In this document: positions 1-8,214 of the stretch, in pieces
Layout: every line of letters begins with the position of its first letter
Position numbering within the stretch: the first letter of the stretch is position 1
Source: Bacteroidota bacterium
GTDB lineage: Bacteria; Bacteroidota; Bacteroidia; Chitinophagales; Chitinophagaceae
Direction of reading: 5' to 3'
NCBI GenBank assembly: GCA_023422565.1
Contig: JAFAGR010000007.1
Span: 1-48,506 of the forward strand
DNA length: 48,506 bases
Position numbers and translations under genes: made by a program
The notes under the pieces: generated by a model
What the model saw: the letters and a program-made list of their open reading frames with translations, nothing else
Database searches by the model: none
What the model was told of the DNA's origin: nothing

Positions 1-948
1 GTCCCAATCCTGCAAAGCACCCATCAAAATTTCGCTTGCAGAGGCTGAACCTTCATCGCCAAGTACGATAAGCTCACCGGTTTCAAACTGGCCCAAACGC
101 CTGGTACGGTAATCTTTTCGCGGGGTGTGAAGTCCCTCAGTATAGGTGATAAGTTTATCGCCTGATAAAAATTCATCCGCAATCTCCACCGCCTCATCAA
201 GCACGCCTCCGCCATTGCCCCTGAGGTCAAGGATCAATTTTTCAATTCCCTGTTTCTTTAGATCGTCCAGCGCCAGCATAAATTCGCGATAGGTTTGCTG
301 CGTGAACCTGCTTAATCTTATGAAGCCCGTTTTGGGTGCTATCACATAAGCGGCATCAATGCTGGAAACTGAAACGATATCGCGCGTTACGGGAAGGTCA
401 AGCACATCACCTTTACGCAAAACCCGTAGGGTAAGTACGCTGCCGCGGTTGCCTTTTAATATTTCCCTCATGGCCTGCGCATCGCGCTTCCTGCCTGCCA
501 TCAGGCTGTCTCCGGCTTTCAGCAATTTGTCACCCATCATAATTCCTGCACGGTCTGCCGGGCCGTCTTTCAACACATTTATTACATTAAGCGTATCGTC
601 AAATATGTCGAACTCAATTCCTATCCCGTAAAAATTTCCGGCAATGCCGTCATTGGCCTCTTCAAGCAATGTCGCGGGAATGTATTGGGAATGCGGATCA
701 AGTTTAAAAAGCATGGCCTGGATTGCCGTGTCTGCCAGAGAGGCTACATCTACCTTATCTACATAATTAGCACTAATGAGGGAAAGCACCTCATCAAGAG
801 GTTTCTTTTTCTCTGTAAAAAAGAATGTTTTTCCGGGAAGCGCGTCGCGCATTTTAAATCCGAAAAACATGCCCAGCACAACAGCCAGGCTGAACAGGAA
901 CGGTAGCCAGATCTTTAATTTCTTTTGCTGCATATCAAAGCCAAACAT
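1..948 (-). CDS. S41 family C-terminal processing peptidase (3' end cut by window edge)
   Basis: A 316-codon open frame starts at 948 and runs off position 1 without a stop. Residues about 12-32 are a hydrophobic membrane anchor or uncleaved signal. A PDZ domain follows at about 90-175, then the S41 catalytic core with LDLRGNGGG near 235-243 and GDEGSASASEI near 297-307. The Ser of the SAS motif (about Ser303) is the expected nucleophile. The partner Lys, normally some 25 residues later, lies beyond the edge. The family (CtpA/Prc) trims or degrades periplasmic proteins. An alternative in-frame ATG exists at 933. It is divergent from the sugar kinase at 1060. The family call is firm from the motifs; the substrate is unknown. 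Confidence 0.93.
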   Translation of the reverse strand, partial: MFGFDMQQKKLKIWLPFLFSLAVVLGMFFGFKMRDALPGKTFFFTEKKKPLDEVLSLISANYVDKVDVASLADTAIQAMLFKLDPHSQYIPATLLEEANDGIAGNFYGIGIEFDIFDDTLNVINVLKDGPADRAGIMMGDKLLKAGDSLMAGRKRDAQAMREILKGNRGSVLTLRVLRKGDVLDLPVTRDIVSVSSIDAAYVIAPKTGFIRLSRFTQQTYREFMLALDDLKKQGIEKLILDLRGNGGGVLDEAVEIADEFLSGDKLITYTEGLHTPRKDYRTRRLGQFETGELIVLGDEGSASASEILMGALQDWD

Positions 949-1059
949 TTTGCCGGTTGGCGGGCGGGAATTAGGCCGCGAAGTTAATTTTTTACCGCAA
1001 GGAATCCATTTTTATGCCATGAATGATTTGAATGTATTACCTTAAATGAAAAATAAATA

Positions 1060-1899
1060 ATGGGAGCAACCTTAATTGCAGACAGCGGTTCTACGAAAAC
1101 ATCGTGGACGCTGACGGAGCCGGGCAAGAGGAAAAAGAATATCACTACGCAGGGGCTCAGTCCGTATTTCCTTACCTCCGAGCAGGTGAATGAAATTCTG
1201 AAGGCGGAACTTCATCCAAAACTTAAATCGAACCCCGATGATCTTTTCTTCTATGGCACCGGTTGTGGGAATCCTGCAAATGTGAAGATGCTTACCACCA
1301 CCTTTAAAACGGCTTTTCCCAAAACAAGAATTAAGGTTGAATCAGACATACTCGCCGCGGCCCGTGCGCTCTGCGGGCACGAAAAAGGGATGGTGTGCAT
1401 CCTCGGCACCGGCTCCAGTGTTTGCTATTACGATGGGAAGAAGATCGCCAGGAGCAGCCCGGGGCTTGGGTTTATTTTAGGCGATGAAGGGAGCGGGGCC
1501 TACCTCGGCAGAAAGGTTGTTCAGTATTTTCTCTATAATACATTTGAACCTGACCTGATGGACCGGTTTCGCGCCAGGTTCCCCGTACAACCCACTGAAA
1601 TATTAGATGCAGTGTACAGGCAGCCGCTCCCAAACCGTTACCTGGCAAGGTTTACAGAGTTCCTTGCAGAAAATCGCGGCCACTTTATGATAGAGAACAT
1701 TATTGAAGACGGATTGAATGATTTCTTTTTTAACCATGTATATAAATTCCGGGAAAGCTGGACGAACCCCGTACATTTTGTAGGCAGCGTGGCCTTTGGC
1801 TTTAAAGACAAACTTGCCGACCTGTGTGATTCCTATGAACTTCAATTGGGCAACGTGCTCAAAAACCCAATGGACGGACTGGTTAGATACCATTCATAA
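1060..1899 (+). CDS. BadF/BadG/BcrA/BcrD-type ATPase, N-acetylglucosamine kinase-like
   Basis: This 279-aa protein has the ASKHA sugar-kinase fold. The phosphate-1 loop is DSGSTKTSW near residues 8-16, the phosphate-2 loop is GTGSS near 116-120, there is a Gly-rich GLGFILGDEGSGAYLG stretch near 135-150, and the adenosine-side motif FVGSVAFGF is near 240. In Bacteroidota this compact form is usually annotated as an N-acetylglucosamine kinase-like protein of the BadF/BadG family, which would phosphorylate an amino sugar recovered from peptidoglycan or chitin. The substrate is not determined by the sequence. The protein is cytoplasmic, with no signal peptide or membrane segment. It stands alone, divergent from the S41 peptidase. 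Confidence 0.88.
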   Translation: MGATLIADSGSTKTSWTLTEPGKRKKNITTQGLSPYFLTSEQVNEILKAELHPKLKSNPDDLFFYGTGCGNPANVKMLTTTFKTAFPKTRIKVESDILAAARALCGHEKGMVCILGTGSSVCYYDGKKIARSSPGLGFILGDEGSGAYLGRKVVQYFLYNTFEPDLMDRFRARFPVQPTEILDAVYRQPLPNRYLARFTEFLAENRGHFMIENIIEDGLNDFFFNHVYKFRESWTNPVHFVGSVAFGFKDKLADLCDSYELQLGNVLKNPMDGLVRYHS

Positions 1900-2000
1900 A
1901 AAATAAATGCTGGGCGAAGGAAAAATGCAATATTGTTAGCGCTTTGTTGTAAATTAGTCTCCTGATTAAAAATTAACTTTCACCATTAAAAATACCTGAC

Positions 2001-3251
2001 ATGAATTTTAAAGTTTTACTCACTACCGCTTCTCTTGCAGCCACTATGGCCGGAACAGCGCAAAAGAACACCGGGTATGCCATTACGGGCGACGGCAACA
2101 AAGATTTTATCTGGATGAACATCCGCCAGGTTGATCTTACCACAGGCCAGGTAACCAAAACCTTATTTGAAAGGAGTAAATCAAACTTTGAACTGGTTGA
2201 TGTGAACACGAAGAAAGTGGTGAACCAAACCGCCACGGCAAACGGGAATATTTTTTCAACCACAGATTATCCAACTTCAACATTTGTAGCGGCGGCCGCC
2301 CTTGATGCCCGCGGCAATAAATTGTTTTTTACGCCAATGCGTATGGGCGAACTTCGCTGGCTTGATCTTGATATTAAAAACGAAACTCCAAAATTCTATA
2401 CGCTCCGTTCTCCGGTGATGAATTTCGGAAACATGAATGATGAAGCAAAGAATATCACCCGCATGGTTATTGCGCCTAACGGTACCGGCTACATGATCTC
2501 TAACGATGGTAACCATTTCCTACGTTTTACCACAGGCAAGGTTCCTGAAATCACTGACCTGGGCAACCTGGTTGACGCCGAAGACAATAAAGGAATGTCT
2601 ATCCATAACAAATGCACCAGTTGGGGCGGAGATATGGTTGCCGATGCTTTCGGAAAACTGTACGTGATCTCTGCAAACAAAAATGTATTTGTTATAGATC
2701 CTGAAACACGGATCGCCACTTTTAAAGGAACCATTACCGGTTTGCCTGCACAATACACTACTAACGGTGCGGCAGTATCCGAAGATGGAGACCTGATTGT
2801 GGTTAGCGCTAATTACTTTGAAGGATATTACAAAGTAAAACTTGCTGACCTTTCAGCTACAATGGTTGAAGGATCTGACCGTCGTTTCAATGCATCTGAC
2901 CTTGCCAATAACCGTTTCTTACTTCAAAAAGAAGCTGACCAGGCCACTCGTTTTGAAACAGGAACACTTCCTGAAGTGAATTACACCAATGCAGAAGCCA
3001 AGGTGTTTCCAAACCCCGTTAGTGCATCAACTTTCTTCGTAACACTTGACGGACAAAAAGAAGGCCGCTACCATATTGTATTCACTGACATCACGGGCCG
3101 TGCACTTCAGTCGCAAGCTGTTCAGGTTACAAAAGGGCGCCAAACCGCGCAAATGAATATTCAAAGCCGACCATCAAAAGGCCTTTATATGGTAAAAGTG
3201 ATCAACGATAAAAATCAAATTGTTATCACTGAAAAGATAGTGCTTGAGTAG
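2001..3251 (+). CDS. T9SS type A sorting domain-containing secreted protein, beta-propeller-like
   Basis: This 416-aa protein starts with a Sec signal peptide (residues 1-20, ending near GTAQ). The body (about 25-330) has repeated beta-strand segments of the kind seen in propellers, such as GTGYMISNDGNHFLRF and GKLYVISANKNVFVID, but no diagnostic enzyme motif. The last 80 residues are a T9SS type A sorting domain: VFPNPVS near 335, a central ITGRALQ strand, SRPSKGLYMVKV, and a C-terminal strand ending KIVLE. It is therefore exported by Sec, then translocated and anchored at the surface by T9SS. Its function is unknown. A strong terminator follows at 3279, so it is monocistronic. Confidence 0.85.
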   Translation: MNFKVLLTTASLAATMAGTAQKNTGYAITGDGNKDFIWMNIRQVDLTTGQVTKTLFERSKSNFELVDVNTKKVVNQTATANGNIFSTTDYPTSTFVAAAALDARGNKLFFTPMRMGELRWLDLDIKNETPKFYTLRSPVMNFGNMNDEAKNITRMVIAPNGTGYMISNDGNHFLRFTTGKVPEITDLGNLVDAEDNKGMSIHNKCTSWGGDMVADAFGKLYVISANKNVFVIDPETRIATFKGTITGLPAQYTTNGAAVSEDGDLIVVSANYFEGYYKVKLADLSATMVEGSDRRFNASDLANNRFLLQKEADQATRFETGTLPEVNYTNAEAKVFPNPVSASTFFVTLDGQKEGRYHIVFTDITGRALQSQAVQVTKGRQTAQMNIQSRPSKGLYMVKVINDKNQIVITEKIVLE

Positions 3252-3278
3252 TTTTTTTATTTTGGGTTGATAAGTCAG

Positions 3279-3307
3279 GAGGCTGCTTTTTAGCAGCCTC
3301 TTTTTTT
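3279..3307 (+). terminator. Rho-independent terminator of the T9SS protein gene
   Basis: A perfect 9-bp stem pairs GAGGCTGCT (3279-3287) with AGCAGCCTC (3292-3300) around a TTTT loop, and is followed by seven T residues. It lies 28 bases after the stop at 3251. Confidence 0.92.
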
Positions 3308-3336
3308 GATACTATACTGAACTCGCCGGATAATCA

Positions 3337-3559
3337 GCAATATGCTCAATGCAACTTGTAGCATGCCCCATGCAACCTGAGCCTCCCCGCAGCCCACAAC
3401 CATAACCCATAACCCATAACTCACAACCCATAACCCATAACTCACAACCCATAACTCACAACTCACAACCCATAACCCATAACCCATAACTCACAACCCA
3501 TAACTCACAACCCATAACTCAAAACCCATAACCCATAACCCATAATCCACATCTCACAA
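3337..3559. repeat. Heptad array of CCCATAA and CTCACAA words
   Basis: This stretch fills most of the gap 3308-3633. It divides into 32 consecutive words, all 7 bp except one 6-mer at 3400-3405. The left part uses drifting words (GCAATAT, GCTCAAT, GCAACTT, GTAGCAT, GCCCCAT, GCAACCT). From 3406 it becomes almost a two-word text, A = CCCATAA and B = CTCACAA, in the irregular order A A B A A B A B B A A A B A B A, then a B variant, A A A, one odd word and B. From 3393 to 3559 the + strand has no G. Because 7 is not a multiple of 3, TAA recurs in all three + frames. No gene is seen here; open frames on the minus strand are products of the repeat. Confidence 0.9.
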
Positions 3560-3611
3560 CTCCTTTGGTATCGCCTTTGCGTAAAAGCTATCAAATAACA
3601 TTCTGAATTTT

Positions 3612-3619
3612 TACTTTTG
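3612..3619 (+). promoter_or_regulatory. TAnnTTTG -7 promoter element upstream of the 188-aa gene
   Basis: TACTTTTG is an exact match to the Bacteroidota -7 consensus TAnnTTTG and ends 14 bases before the TTG start at 3634. No TTG -33 box is found at the usual 17-23 bp spacing, so the call rests on the -7 element alone. Confidence 0.45.
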
Positions 3620-3633
3620 AATTATAAATCCCT

Positions 3634-4200
3634 TTGCACGAATTAGAACCATATTACAACTGGCGCCATCTCTATATTGCAGATGAAGATCCTTTGTCGC
3701 CATTCTTTCGCCGCACATACAGCGAATTTGAATATTCGCACACCATTTACAATTATTATATACATCCCCAGTGGGATGAATTCGGATCAAGAACATTATA
3801 TCTGAAAATTCTTTATGCAGATTATGAGCAACAGTTTGCCATAATTGAATTAATAGGCGAATGGAATGATGCGATTGAAAACGACATCATGACCTTAAGG
3901 CGCGAAGTAACCGACAGGCTTTTTTCAAAAGGAATAAAAAAGTTTATACTGATAGGAGAGAACGTACTGAATTTTCACAGTAGTGATGACGCCTATTATG
4001 AGGATTGGTATCAGGAATTGGAAGATGAACACGGATGGATGGTAATGCTTAACCTTCCTGACCAAAGCAAGTACGATTTTGTAAGGGCAAGGCTTAACCG
4101 CTACCTTCCATTGTTTGATCTTCCGCAATGGCGCTCGCTTACACCCGAAATGATCTGGCAATTAATTGAGCAGAATAATGCAGGATTGCTGAACGGGTGA
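3634..4200 (+). CDS. Conserved-looking hypothetical protein, 188 aa, TTG start
   Basis: I do not recognise this family. The start is TTG at 3634: an in-frame TAA lies at 3625-3627 and the first internal ATG is more than 80 codons in. The protein is acidic and rich in aromatics (Tyr and Trp in YYNWRHLYI near the N-terminus, WYQELEDEHGW near 125). It has a central alpha/beta pattern with strands such as QQFAIIELIGEW and KFILIGENVLNF, and a C-terminal helix. It has no signal peptide, membrane segment or catalytic motif, so a small cytoplasmic domain is likely. It sits between the heptad array and the repeat-rich gap before sdhC, with its own TAnnTTTG element. Codon use is like its neighbours, which supports a real gene. 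Confidence 0.75.
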   Translation: MHELEPYYNWRHLYIADEDPLSPFFRRTYSEFEYSHTIYNYYIHPQWDEFGSRTLYLKILYADYEQQFAIIELIGEWNDAIENDIMTLRREVTDRLFSKGIKKFILIGENVLNFHSSDDAYYEDWYQELEDEHGWMVMLNLPDQSKYDFVRARLNRYLPLFDLPQWRSLTPEMIWQLIEQNNAGLLNG

Positions 4201-4233
4201 ATTACGATTTACGGTGTACGATATACGATGTAC
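4199..4233 (+). repeat. Short heptad array of TACGAT words starting at a stop codon
   Basis: Immediately after the TGA stop (4198-4200) come TTACGAT, TTACGGT, GTACGAT, ATACGAT and the start of a GTACCTG word, all 7 bp apart. The junction TGAATTACGAT is identical to the one after holA at about 14557-14567. This array, the hairpin at 4230-4260, the ATTTGGA words at 4283 and the palindromic array at 4336 account for much of the gene-free stretch 4201-4726. Confidence 0.75.
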
Positions 4234-4260
4234 CTGCCCGACTACGTCATTCAGGCGGGC
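4230..4260. other. GC-rich intergenic hairpin
   Basis: GCCCG (about 4236-4240) can pair with CGGGC (4256-4260), and CCTG and CAGG lie nearby in swapped order. GC-rich elements of this look are common between Bacteroidota genes. There is no T tract, so it is not a convincing terminator. Confidence 0.35.
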
Positions 4261-4282
4261 GATTGACGATCGAAACATCGGC

Positions 4283-4317
4283 ATTTGGAATTTGGGAATA
4301 AGGATTTGAAAATAATA
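4283..4317 (+). repeat. Heptad words of the ATTTGGA type
   Basis: Five consecutive 7-mers (ATTTGGA, ATTTGGG, AATAAGG, ATTTGAA, AATAATA) keep a loose common pattern. Similar words follow the stop of the lysyl-oxidase-like gene at 42141-42161. The array is short and degenerate. Confidence 0.45.
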
Positions 4318-4335
4318 TTCTGTAAAACTCAATGT

Positions 4336-4594
4336 CTGTTCGTGTATCACGAACAGCTCAGTTTCCTGTTCGTGTCTCGCGAACAGCCATAGCAAAGAAA
4401 TCAGGAACCCATAACATGAAGTTTATGCTCAATCTCCTGCACCATTCCGAACACGACGAAAAAAATTCTGCCAACATTTAATTTGTAAACCCGGTTTCCT
4501 GTTCGTGTCTTTCGAACATACTCGGTTTCCTGTTCGTGTCAACTCAGTTTCCTGTTCGTGTCAACTCGGTTTCCTGTTCGTGTCTCACGAACAG
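4336..4594. repeat. Irregular array of palindromic CTGTTCGTG units
   Basis: Six units begin at 4336, 4366, 4499, 4530, 4552 and 4574. Units 1 and 6 are perfect palindromes with 9-bp arms (CTGTTCGTG, 3-nt centre, CACGAACAG). Units 2 and 3 keep about 6-7 paired bases. Units 4 and 5 have lost the right arm and sit exactly 22 bp apart (CTGTTCGTGTC followed by AACTC and GTTTC). The linker CTCnGTTTC is shared. Between 4387 and 4498 there is unique AT-rich sequence. The array ends about 100 bp before the sdh promoter. Confidence 0.85.
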
Positions 4595-4689
4595 AACTCG
4601 AATTAATGCACGCCCGATAATTTTCTTACTAAAATGTTCGCACTTCGAACCATAAACCAGGAACAAAAATAATTTTAACAATAATTAAG

Positions 4690-4697
4690 TACTTTTG
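4690..4697 (+). promoter_or_regulatory. TAnnTTTG -7 promoter element of sdhCAB
   Basis: TACTTTTG, an exact -7 consensus match, ends 29 bases before the sdhC ATG. No clear -33 TTG is present at standard spacing; the sequence upstream is A/T-rich. Confidence 0.55.
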
Positions 4698-4726
4698 CCG
4701 AACGTAAAACCACAAACTATTGCAAT

Positions 4727-5398
4727 ATGAACTGGAAACAGTTTTTCTCTTCGTCCATAGGAAAAAAATTTACGGTAGCATTAACCGGGCTTTTTCTCAT
4801 CATATTCTTAATAGTACATGCAGGCATTAATGCCTGTATTTTTTTGAATGACGGTGGTGAAACATTTAATATGGTCGCTCACTTCATGAGCCACAACTGG
4901 ATACTTCGTTTTATGGAGATCGGTTTATTCGTGTTCCTGTTTCTTCACATGATACAGGCCCTTATTGTTTGGCGCCAGAATGCCGTTGCCCGGCCCGTGG
5001 GCTACCATGTATCAAAGGCAAATAAAAATTCAACCTGGTATAGCCGCTCAATGGGATTGTTCGGTACCCTGCTTCTGTTGTTCCTGATCATGCACATCAG
5101 CCACTTTTTTGTTGGAACCAAGGTTGCCCTTTACGGAGGTGATGGCGGAGATCATGACCTTTACGCGGAAATGCAGGAAGTGTTCAGCCACGGATGGATC
5201 GTAGCACTTTACATGATCGGTTTGATCGCTCTCTTCTGGCACCTTCTGCACGGGTTTCAAAGTGCGTTTCAAACACTTGGGGTTAATCATAAAAAATACA
5301 CACCCATTATCAAAGGAATAGGCGTTGGATACTCTGTTATTATTACCGTGTTGTTTGCCTTGATGCCGCTGGCGGTTTATTTTGAATGGATATACTAA
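4727..5398 (+). CDS. sdhC: Succinate dehydrogenase/fumarate reductase cytochrome b subunit
   Basis: This 223-aa integral membrane protein has five hydrophobic segments. It anchors the flavoprotein and iron-sulfur subunits and passes electrons between succinate or fumarate and menaquinone through b hemes. Candidate heme-ligand histidines lie in the membrane segments: His31 (LIVHAGIN), HMIQALIVW, HISHFFVG and HLLHGFQSAFQ. The length and five-helix plan match the single-polypeptide type B anchor of Bacteroidota rather than the separate SdhC and SdhD of proteobacteria. It is the first gene of sdhCAB, 48 bp before sdhA, with a TAnnTTTG element at 4690. Confidence 0.95.
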   Translation: MNWKQFFSSSIGKKFTVALTGLFLIIFLIVHAGINACIFLNDGGETFNMVAHFMSHNWILRFMEIGLFVFLFLHMIQALIVWRQNAVARPVGYHVSKANKNSTWYSRSMGLFGTLLLLFLIMHISHFFVGTKVALYGGDGGDHDLYAEMQEVFSHGWIVALYMIGLIALFWHLLHGFQSAFQTLGVNHKKYTPIIKGIGVGYSVIITVLFALMPLAVYFEWIY

Positions 5399-5446
5399 GG
5401 AGCTTCCTTTGAGCAAAACCAATTCATATTTTTTAAACATCTGAAT

Positions 5447-7423
5447 ATGTCATTGAACGCGAAGATTCCCGGGGGCGAAATGAAAGAGAAGTGGGAAGAT
5501 TATAAAGGGCACGTAAAATTGGTGAACCCGGCCAACAAACGCAAACTGGAAATAATTGTAGTAGGCACAGGCCTTGCAGGCGCATCTGCAGCGGCAGCAC
5601 TGGGAGAAATGGGATATAAAGTAAAAGCGTATTGTTTCCAGGATAGTCCGCGCCGCGCGCACAGTATTGCGGCACAGGGCGGTATTAATGCAGCAAAGAA
5701 TTACCAGAACGATGGCGATAGTGTGTTCCGCCTCTTTTATGATACGGTGAAGGGCGGAGATTACCGCGCTCGTGAAGCAAATGTGCATCGCCTTGCTGAG
5801 GTGAGCGCTGCCATTATTGATCAATGCGTGGCCCAGGGTGTTCCCTTCGCCCGTGAATATGGCGGATTACTTAGCAACCGGTCATTCGGTGGAACGCAGG
5901 TGCAGCGCACCTTCTATGCAGCCGGACAAACAGGACAGCAACTCCTGCTCGGTGCCTACAGCGCTCTTGAGCGCCAGGTTGCGCTCGGAAATGTAACCAT
6001 GTACAGCCGTCATGAAATGCTGGATGTGGTTATGATTGATGGGAAGGCCCGCGGAATCATTACGCGCGATCTTATTTCAGGAGAACTTGAACGCCACTTC
6101 GGCCACGCGGTACTGTTATGTACCGGCGGATATGGAAACGTTTTCTATCTAAGCACAAACGCGATGGGAAGCAACGTTACCGCAGCATGGAAAGCACATC
6201 GCAAAGGCGCATATTTCGGCAACCCCTGCTTTACACAAATACATCCTACATGTATTCCGGTGAGCGGAGATCATCAGAGTAAACTCACATTGATGAGTGA
6301 GAGCCTTCGTAACGATGGAAGGATCTGGGTGCCCAAACAACAAAACGATCCCCGGAAAGGAAAGGATATTCCTGAAGAGGAACGCGATTATTATTTGGAA
6401 AGAAGGTATCCCGCATTCGGTAACCTCGTTCCGCGAGACGTTGCCTCACGCGCCGCGAAAGAAAGATGCGATGCTGGCTATGGCGTAGGTACAACAAAGA
6501 TGGCAGTGTATCTCGACTTCGCCGACGCAATAAAAAGATATGGCCGTATTGAGGCGGGTAAATCCGGACTTACCAATGCGGATGAAGAAACAATAATTAA
6601 ACTGGGTAAGGAAGTAGTGGCTGAAAAGTACGGTAACCTTTTCGAGATGTATGAAAAGATCACCGGTGAAAATCCTTACGAAACACCAATGCGAATTTAC
6701 CCAGCGGTGCATTATACCATGGGCGGACTTTGGGTTGATTATGAATTGCAGACAACGATCCCCGGGTTATATGCTTTGGGTGAAGCCAATTTTAGTGATC
6801 ACGGAGCCAACCGACTCGGAGCTTCTGCATTGATGCAGGGCCTTGCCGACGGTTACTTTGTTATTCCCTACACAATCGGAAATTATTTAGCTGATGAAAT
6901 TGCCACAGCGCCCATTCCGCTTTCGCATCCTGCATTCGAACAGGCGGAGCAGGAGGTGAGTGGCCGTTTACAAAAATTGATGAACGTTAAAGGAACGGAG
7001 AGTGTGGAAAGCTTCCATAAGCGTTTGGGAAAGATCATGTGGGATAAATGCGGTATGGCGAGAAATGCGAACGGATTGCAGGAAGCGATCACTGAAATAC
7101 GTGCACTTCGCGAGGAGTTTTGGCGCAACGTTCGTATTCCCGGAGAAATAAATGATTTTAATAACGAACTTGATAAAGCCGGCCGTGTAGCAGATTTCCT
7201 TGAATTAGGAGAGTTGATGTGTATGGATGCATTGCAAAGAAACGAATCGTGCGGAGGGCATTTCCGCGAAGAAAGCCAAACTCCGGATGGTGAGGCGCAA
7301 CGCAAGGATGACCAGTATAGCTACGTGGCGGCCTGGGAAATGACCGGAGATAATAATTGGGAAATGCACAAAGAAAAACTCGAGTTTGAAATTGTGAAAC
7401 CTACACAAAGAAGTTATAAATAA
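5447..7423 (+). CDS. sdhA: Succinate dehydrogenase/fumarate reductase flavoprotein subunit
   Basis: This 658-aa subunit oxidises succinate to fumarate (or the reverse) with covalently bound FAD. The FAD dinucleotide fold is VVGTGLAGASAA near residues 38-50. The FAD-linking histidine is His72 in RRAHSIAAQGGINA. Other conserved elements are TQIHPTCIP near 264-272 and HYTMGGLWVDYE near 422. The SHPAFEQ and GRVADFLELGELM segments belong to the C-terminal helical region. It is the second gene of the operon, with 48 bp before it and 26 bp after it. Its length fits the Bacteroidota form, which is longer than proteobacterial SdhA. Confidence 0.97.
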   Translation: MSLNAKIPGGEMKEKWEDYKGHVKLVNPANKRKLEIIVVGTGLAGASAAAALGEMGYKVKAYCFQDSPRRAHSIAAQGGINAAKNYQNDGDSVFRLFYDTVKGGDYRAREANVHRLAEVSAAIIDQCVAQGVPFAREYGGLLSNRSFGGTQVQRTFYAAGQTGQQLLLGAYSALERQVALGNVTMYSRHEMLDVVMIDGKARGIITRDLISGELERHFGHAVLLCTGGYGNVFYLSTNAMGSNVTAAWKAHRKGAYFGNPCFTQIHPTCIPVSGDHQSKLTLMSESLRNDGRIWVPKQQNDPRKGKDIPEEERDYYLERRYPAFGNLVPRDVASRAAKERCDAGYGVGTTKMAVYLDFADAIKRYGRIEAGKSGLTNADEETIIKLGKEVVAEKYGNLFEMYEKITGENPYETPMRIYPAVHYTMGGLWVDYELQTTIPGLYALGEANFSDHGANRLGASALMQGLADGYFVIPYTIGNYLADEIATAPIPLSHPAFEQAEQEVSGRLQKLMNVKGTESVESFHKRLGKIMWDKCGMARNANGLQEAITEIRALREEFWRNVRIPGEINDFNNELDKAGRVADFLELGELMCMDALQRNESCGGHFREESQTPDGEAQRKDDQYSYVAAWEMTGDNNWEMHKEKLEFEIVKPTQRSYK

Positions 7424-7449
7424 AACCACGAACACCATAAACGCTTTTT

Positions 7450-8214
7450 ATGGAACACTACAATATGAACCTCACCCTTAAAGTTTGGCGCCAAAAAAAC
7501 AGCCAGGCTAAAGGGAATTTTGAAACTTTTAAGGTGAATGATATTTCATCTGAAATGAGTTTTCTTGAAATGTTTGATGTGCTTAACGAACAACTCGTTA
7601 ATGAAGGAAAGGAACCTGTTGCTTTTGATCACGATTGCCGTGAGGGAATTTGTGGTGCGTGCAGCATGTATATAGATGGCCAGCCTCATGGTCCATGGCA
7701 GCAGAACACAACCTGCCAGCTCCACATGCGTGCCTTTAAAGACGGCGATACGGTGGTTGTGGAACCGTGGAGAAGCAAGGCTTTTCCGGTGATAAAAGAT
7801 CTTGTTGTAGATCGTACTGCTTTTGACCGCATCATTCAGGCGGGTGGATATATTTCAGTGAACACCGGTAATGCGGTAGATGCAAATGCGATTCCGATCG
7901 ACAAGAAAAAAGCCGATGATGCCTTCCTCGCGGCGGCATGTATTGGATGCGGTGCCTGCGTGGCAGCATGTAAGAACGGCAGCGCGATGCTTTTCGTTGG
8001 AGCGAAAGTTTCCCAGCTTGCACAATTGCCACAGGGGGAACCTGAGCGCGAATCACGTGTGCTTAACATGGTAGCCCAAATGGATAAGGAAGGTTTTGGT
8101 AACTGCACTAACACCTATGCCTGCGAAGCCGAATGCCCGAAAGGAATTTCGGTGTCCAACATTGCACGCCTAAACCGTGAATATTTAGGAGCCGGACTAA
8201 CAACTGAGGAGTAG
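7450..8214 (+). CDS. sdhB: Succinate dehydrogenase/fumarate reductase iron-sulfur subunit
   Basis: This 254-aa protein carries the three iron-sulfur clusters between flavin and membrane. The [2Fe-2S] ligands are Cys63, Cys68, Cys71 and Cys89. The first ferredoxin-like motif is CIGCGACVAAC (Cys164, 167, 170 and 174). Further cysteines for the [4Fe-4S] and [3Fe-4S] clusters are Cys219, Cys225 and Cys229. Another ATG six codons in (7465) would also give a good start. It is the last gene of sdhCAB. Its TAG stop forms the first three bases of a heptad repeat array (8212-8268), and no hairpin terminator is seen after it. Confidence 0.97.
   Translation: MEHYNMNLTLKVWRQKNSQAKGNFETFKVNDISSEMSFLEMFDVLNEQLVNEGKEPVAFDHDCREGICGACSMYIDGQPHGPWQQNTTCQLHMRAFKDGDTVVVEPWRSKAFPVIKDLVVDRTAFDRIIQAGGYISVNTGNAVDANAIPIDKKKADDAFLAAACIGCGACVAACKNGSAMLFVGAKVSQLAQLPQGEPERESRVLNMVAQMDKEGFGNCTNTYACEAECPKGISVSNIARLNREYLGAGLTTEE

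Noticed and set aside
3290..3487. Minus-strand open frame with a GLWVVS/CELWVVS heptapeptide pattern
   Set aside because: It is a translation of the CCCATAA/CTCACAA heptad array (21 bp gives a 7-residue repeat). No start signal or non-repeat protein sequence supports it.
4336..4594. CRISPR array
   Set aside because: Units are 21-bp palindromes or half-units separated by about 9-11 bp of similar linker, with one 112-bp gap. There are no unique spacers of constant length and no cas genes.
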